From the NCBI RefSeq assembly GCF_014203395.1, contig NZ_JACHIW010000001.1:4571501-4635500 (forward strand): a DNA stretch of 64,000 nt. The letters are read 5' to 3'. Below, piece by piece: positions 61,321 to 64,000 of this stretch; position 1 is the first letter of the stretch, and every line of letters begins with the position of its first letter. The position numbers were made by a program, and so were the translations under genes. Under the pieces are notes generated by a model, which worked only from the letters and a program-made list of their open reading frames with translations, was not told where the DNA came from and did not search any database. This DNA comes from Saccharopolyspora phatthalungensis (lineage in GTDB: Bacteria; Actinomycetota; Actinomycetes; Mycobacteriales; Pseudonocardiaceae).

Positions 61321-62684
61321 CCCTGCGACTCACGCCCGACCCCAGCCTGCGTCGCTACGACGACGGGCGAACGCTCGCCGGGGGATCGCCCTTCCGCGTG
61401 CTGCGGCTCAGCCCCAAAGGCGCAGAAGCCGTCGATGGTTGGATCGACGGCAAGGCGGTGGCCGGCAGCGCCACCGGCTTGGCGCAACGGCTCGTCCGGG
61501 CGGGATTGATGCACCCCCACTACGACGAGGCCCAGTACGGTCCGGGCGACGTGAGCGCCGTGATCCCGGTGCGCGACGGTGCACTGACCGGCCTGCTCGC
61601 GGCCCTCGACACGACTGCCATCGTCATCGACGACGGCTCCCGCCAGCCGATCCCGGAAGCTGCGGTGCGCCACGACGTCGCACGAGGACCGGCAGCGGCC
61701 CGAAACGCCGGCTGGCGACTGGCCCGCACTCCGCTGGTGGCGTTCCTGGACGCCGACACGATTCCCGCCCCGGGCTGGCTCGAACCGGTACTGCGCCATT
61801 TCGAAGACCCGGCCGTGGCAGCAGTGGCACCGAGGGTCCGCAGCACGCCCGGCAGCACGGCCATCGCCCGCTACGAAAGCACCCAGTCACCGCTCGACCT
61901 GGGCGGCGAACCGGGCCTGGTGCGACCAGGCAGCCGCGTCAGCTACGTCCCGACGGCGGCGCTGGTCGTCCGCACATCGGCGCTACGCGAACTGGACGGT
62001 TTCGACGAGGACCTGCGCTTCGGCGAAGACGTCGACCTGATCTGGCGACTGATCGCCCACCGGCACCTGGTGCGCTACGAACCGGCGGCCATCGTCGAGC
62101 ATGCGCCCCGCACGCGGTGGACAGCTTTGGTGCGCCAGCGGTTCGACTACGGCAGCTCGGCAGGACCGCTGGCCCAGCGGCACGGAGACGCCGTCGCACC
62201 GGTCCGGGCGTCGGTGTGGAGCGTGGTGGCCTGGATCTTGGTCCTCACCGGCCGAACCGGAGCCGGGCTGGCCGTGGTCGGCGGCGCGGCGGCCCTGCTG
62301 ACCCGGAAACTCGGCAAGATCGGCATCCCGCCCCAGGAGGCGGTCCGCCTGGCGGTGCACGGCAACGTCGGCGCCGGCCGCGTCTTCGCCGACGCCATCG
62401 GACGAGCCTGGGCACCGGTGGCCATCCCGCTGCTACTGCTCAGCCGCCGAGGAAGGGTCGTGCTCGGGCTGGTGGCGCTGAGGCACGTCCTGGACTGGGC
62501 CCGCAAACGCCCGCCACTGGACCCGGCCCGCTGGAGCCTGGCACGCATAGTCGACGACCTGGCATACGGCTGCGGCGTCGCGCGCGGCGCCCTGAAGTCC
62601 CGGAGCCTCGGCCCGCTGCTGCCCTTCCTGACCGATCGCGGCGGCCGTAGCAGCGTCCAGGTGAACGACAAGGCGGAGCCATGA
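61317..62684 (+). CDS. mftF: MftF: mycofactocin glycosyltransferase
   Basis: A 455-residue family-2 glycosyltransferase. VIPVRDGALTGLLAAL and VIDDGS start the GT-A domain, AFLDADTIP is the DxD motif, and FDEDLRFGEDVDLIWRL is the acceptor-site region. C-terminal hydrophobic segments (WSVVAWILVLTGRTG, GLAVVGGAAALL) suggest membrane association. MftF adds glucose units to (pre)mycofactocin. Confidence 0.93.
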   Translation: MTLRLTPDPSLRRYDDGRTLAGGSPFRVLRLSPKGAEAVDGWIDGKAVAGSATGLAQRLVRAGLMHPHYDEAQYGPGDVSAVIPVRDGALTGLLAALDTTAIVIDDGSRQPIPEAAVRHDVARGPAAARNAGWRLARTPLVAFLDADTIPAPGWLEPVLRHFEDPAVAAVAPRVRSTPGSTAIARYESTQSPLDLGGEPGLVRPGSRVSYVPTAALVVRTSALRELDGFDEDLRFGEDVDLIWRLIAHRHLVRYEPAAIVEHAPRTRWTALVRQRFDYGSSAGPLAQRHGDAVAPVRASVWSVVAWILVLTGRTGAGLAVVGGAAALLTRKLGKIGIPPQEAVRLAVHGNVGAGRVFADAIGRAWAPVAIPLLLLSRRGRVVLGLVALRHVLDWARKRPPLDPARWSLARIVDDLAYGCGVARGALKSRSLGPLLPFLTDRGGRSSVQVNDKAEP

Positions 62685-63424
62685 CGGCCCGCCTGACGGA
62701 ACTGACCTGGCCCGAGGTAGCCGAAGCCGCCCCGCACAGCCTCCTCGCGGTCCCGGTCGGCGCCACCGAACAACACGGCCCGCACCTGCCCTACACCGTC
62801 GACACCGAGATCGCGGTCGAGCTGTGCGACCGCCTGGCGCAAGGGAGATCCATCCTGGTCGCGCCGCCCGTGACCTACGGCTCCAGCGGAGAGCACGCGG
62901 GATTCCCGGGCACCCTGTCGATCGGCCGCGAAGCGGTCGAGCACCTGCTGGTGGAGCTCGTCCGCTCCGCGGACGACTTCGCGGGAGTGGTGCTGGTGTC
63001 AGCCCACGGAGGCAATGCCGAACCGGTCCGCCGAGCCGTCCAGACCCTGAGAACGGAAGGCCGCCGGACGCTAGCCTGGGCACCGACCGGCCGACCCGAC
63101 GACACCCACGCGGGCCGCACCGAAACCTCGGTAATGCTGGCACTGCGCCCAGCAGCAGTGCGCCTAGACCAAGCCGAGCCAGGCAACACCACGCCACTCA
63201 CGAACCTGATCAACGTCCTGCGCGCCAACGGAGTGCGCGCGGCCAGCCCCAACGGAGTCCTAGGTGACCCCCGAGGCGCAACACCCGAGGAGGGTGCGCG
63301 GCTCCTCACCACCTGGACAACGGCCCTCACAGCGGCGGTGAACACCTGGGCCTGGCCGGATGACCAGGGCCAACGCGAAGGGGAGGGCCCCGAAGATCGT
63401 CCCCCCGGAGGTGCGGTAAGCTAA
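62681..63424 (+). CDS. mftE: MftE: creatininase-family peptidase
   Basis: A 247-residue protein. VPVGATEQHGPHLPYTVDTE and LVSAHGGNAEPV are the metal-binding motifs. It cleaves modified MftA to release the C-terminal Val-Tyr-derived unit. Here it is the last gene of the operon, not directly after mftC/mftD as in mycobacteria. The final 20 residues before the stop are low complexity. Confidence 0.93.
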   Translation: MTARLTELTWPEVAEAAPHSLLAVPVGATEQHGPHLPYTVDTEIAVELCDRLAQGRSILVAPPVTYGSSGEHAGFPGTLSIGREAVEHLLVELVRSADDFAGVVLVSAHGGNAEPVRRAVQTLRTEGRRTLAWAPTGRPDDTHAGRTETSVMLALRPAAVRLDQAEPGNTTPLTNLINVLRANGVRAASPNGVLGDPRGATPEEGARLLTTWTTALTAAVNTWAWPDDQGQREGEGPEDRPPGGAVS

Positions 63425-63447
63425 CGCCACACCCCAAGAGGTGAGGC

Positions 63448-63521
<74 letters not shown>

Positions 63522-63531
63522 CGGTCCGAGC

Positions 63532-63570
63532 AGCCCGCTGGCCTAGCGCGTAAGCGCAGGTCAGCGGGCT
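63532..63570 (+). terminator. Terminator after tRNA-Pro
   Basis: AGCCCGCTG (63532-63540) pairs with CAGCGGGCT (63562-63570), followed by CTTTCG. The loop contains a second small inverted repeat. Confidence 0.75.
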
Positions 63571-63787
63571 CTTTCGTGTCTGTGTGTGGATCTTGTAGTG
63601 ATCGGCGGCGGCGTGCGGTGTCGTAATTTTCGCGGGTTTTGGGAGGATCTTGGGAGGATCGGTTTTGGGGGATTGAAGTGGGGTCGCGTTGTGGGAGGGG
63701 ATCTTGTTCACCCGTCTGGATGGTCTTGAACGTTGGGTTCATAGTGGTCGGGTTCGGGGTGTCTTGGCCTGTGTGGCGGAGAGCGGG

Positions 63788-63813
63788 AAGCACCGCCTGG
63801 GCGGGCGGTGCTT
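63788..63813. terminator. Hairpin near right edge
   Basis: AAGCACCGCC (63788-63797) pairs with GGCGGTGCTT (63804-63813). It lies 19 bases beyond the stop of the minus-strand gene at 63832, as expected for its terminator. The stretch 63571-63787 is T-rich on the plus strand with no supported gene. Confidence 0.6.
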
Positions 63814-63831
63814 CGTGGTTGGGGTGGTCGG

Positions 63832-64000
63832 TCAGTGTGCTGGTTTAGTGGTGGGTTGCTGGCTGCTGGGTGGGATTGTGTTTGCCGGGGCTGTGGTGGG
63901 GTGCCAAGCCGTCGGGATGTGGTTGACGGTGGTGTCGGTTAGGGCGGTGTTCCATCGTTGTTGGAGGGCGGACAGGAGGCGGTCGTGGACAGCGGGGCCG
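63832..64000 (-). CDS. C-terminal end of an unidentified protein (partial)
   Basis: A minus-strand frame open from the window edge to a TGA at 63832-63834 encodes 55 residues: AVHDRLLSALQQRWNTALTD, then a Pro/Thr/Ser-rich tail ending KPAH. Codon use (many third-position C) supports coding. The family cannot be told from this fragment. Confidence 0.4.
   Translation of the reverse strand, partial: GPAVHDRLLSALQQRWNTALTDTTVNHIPTAWHPTTAPANTIPPSSQQPTTKPAH

Overview
The window is high-GC actinobacterial DNA. DUF397/XRE-DUF5753 pairs, a mycofactocin cluster, an SCO-like mix of oxidoreductases and frequent GTG starts with ATGA/GTGA overlaps suggest a Pseudonocardiales-type organism (Saccharopolyspora/Amycolatopsis-like). 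The genus is inference only.

Region 1 (1-13.3 kb) is accessory. It opens with a small membrane protein, a DUF397 protein and an XRE-DUF5753 regulator. About 850 bp of hairpin-rich non-coding DNA follows, then a three-gene RiPP cluster of the graspetide/aspartimide type: precursor (2280-2627), ATP-grasp ligase (2624-3577) and a PIMT-like methyltransferase (3574-4746), each overlapping the next by four bases. Next come a truncated Mut7-C 3' end, an inverted SGNH-hydrolase remnant, and two diverged copies of a regulatory module. Each module has an XRE/TPR regulator facing small overlapping genes. Copy A's regulator is broken by an IS701-family element (6453-7968) with a CTAG target duplication; copy B (9813-11776) is intact. 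Many small fragments and frameshifted genes follow. The complete Mut7-C gene at 13.3-14.1 kb repeats the fragment at 4.8-5.0 kb.

Region 2 (14.2-39.3 kb) looks like ordinary chromosome. It holds a VOC protein, an atypical SDR, a KhtTU-like K+/H+ antiporter, the efeUOB iron-uptake operon with an iron box, a biotinyl carrier, a J-domain/NERD fusion, DoxX, a dienelactone hydrolase, a CoA-transferase, a FabG-like/thiolase-like/DUF35 operon with a divergent LysR, an MFS transporter, SixA, a GNAT, an orphan CoxL-like subunit, a CGNR regulator divergent from an alpha/beta hydrolase, and a MalY-type C-S lyase. A palindromic element built on GATTTCCATGGAAATC recurs between genes from 17.6 to 31.6 kb.

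Region 3 (39.3-50.7 kb) begins with a second accessory regulatory locus: four overlapping minus-strand genes, one carrying an orphan copy of the C-terminal domain of the RiPP methyltransferase, facing an XRE-DUF5753 regulator with two tandemly duplicated DUF397 genes and a perfect 14-bp inverted-repeat operator between them. Then come an APH-like kinase, two NUDIX proteins, a DinB-like polymerase, an MpaB-type oxygenase, a TenA-like protein, a universal stress protein and a ferredoxin-reductase-like flavoprotein.

Region 4 (50.9-63.4 kb) is a tightly overlapped mycofactocin locus: mftR facing mftA-mftB-mftC, two FadH/OYE-type Fe-S flavoenzymes, EtfA, FixC, FixX, EtfB, a mycofactocin-type SDR, mftF and mftE. 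No mftD or mftG is present in the window. The FixABCX-like set suggests a route for mycofactocin-linked electrons to quinone. The window ends with tRNA-Pro(GGG) and the 3' end of a minus-strand gene.
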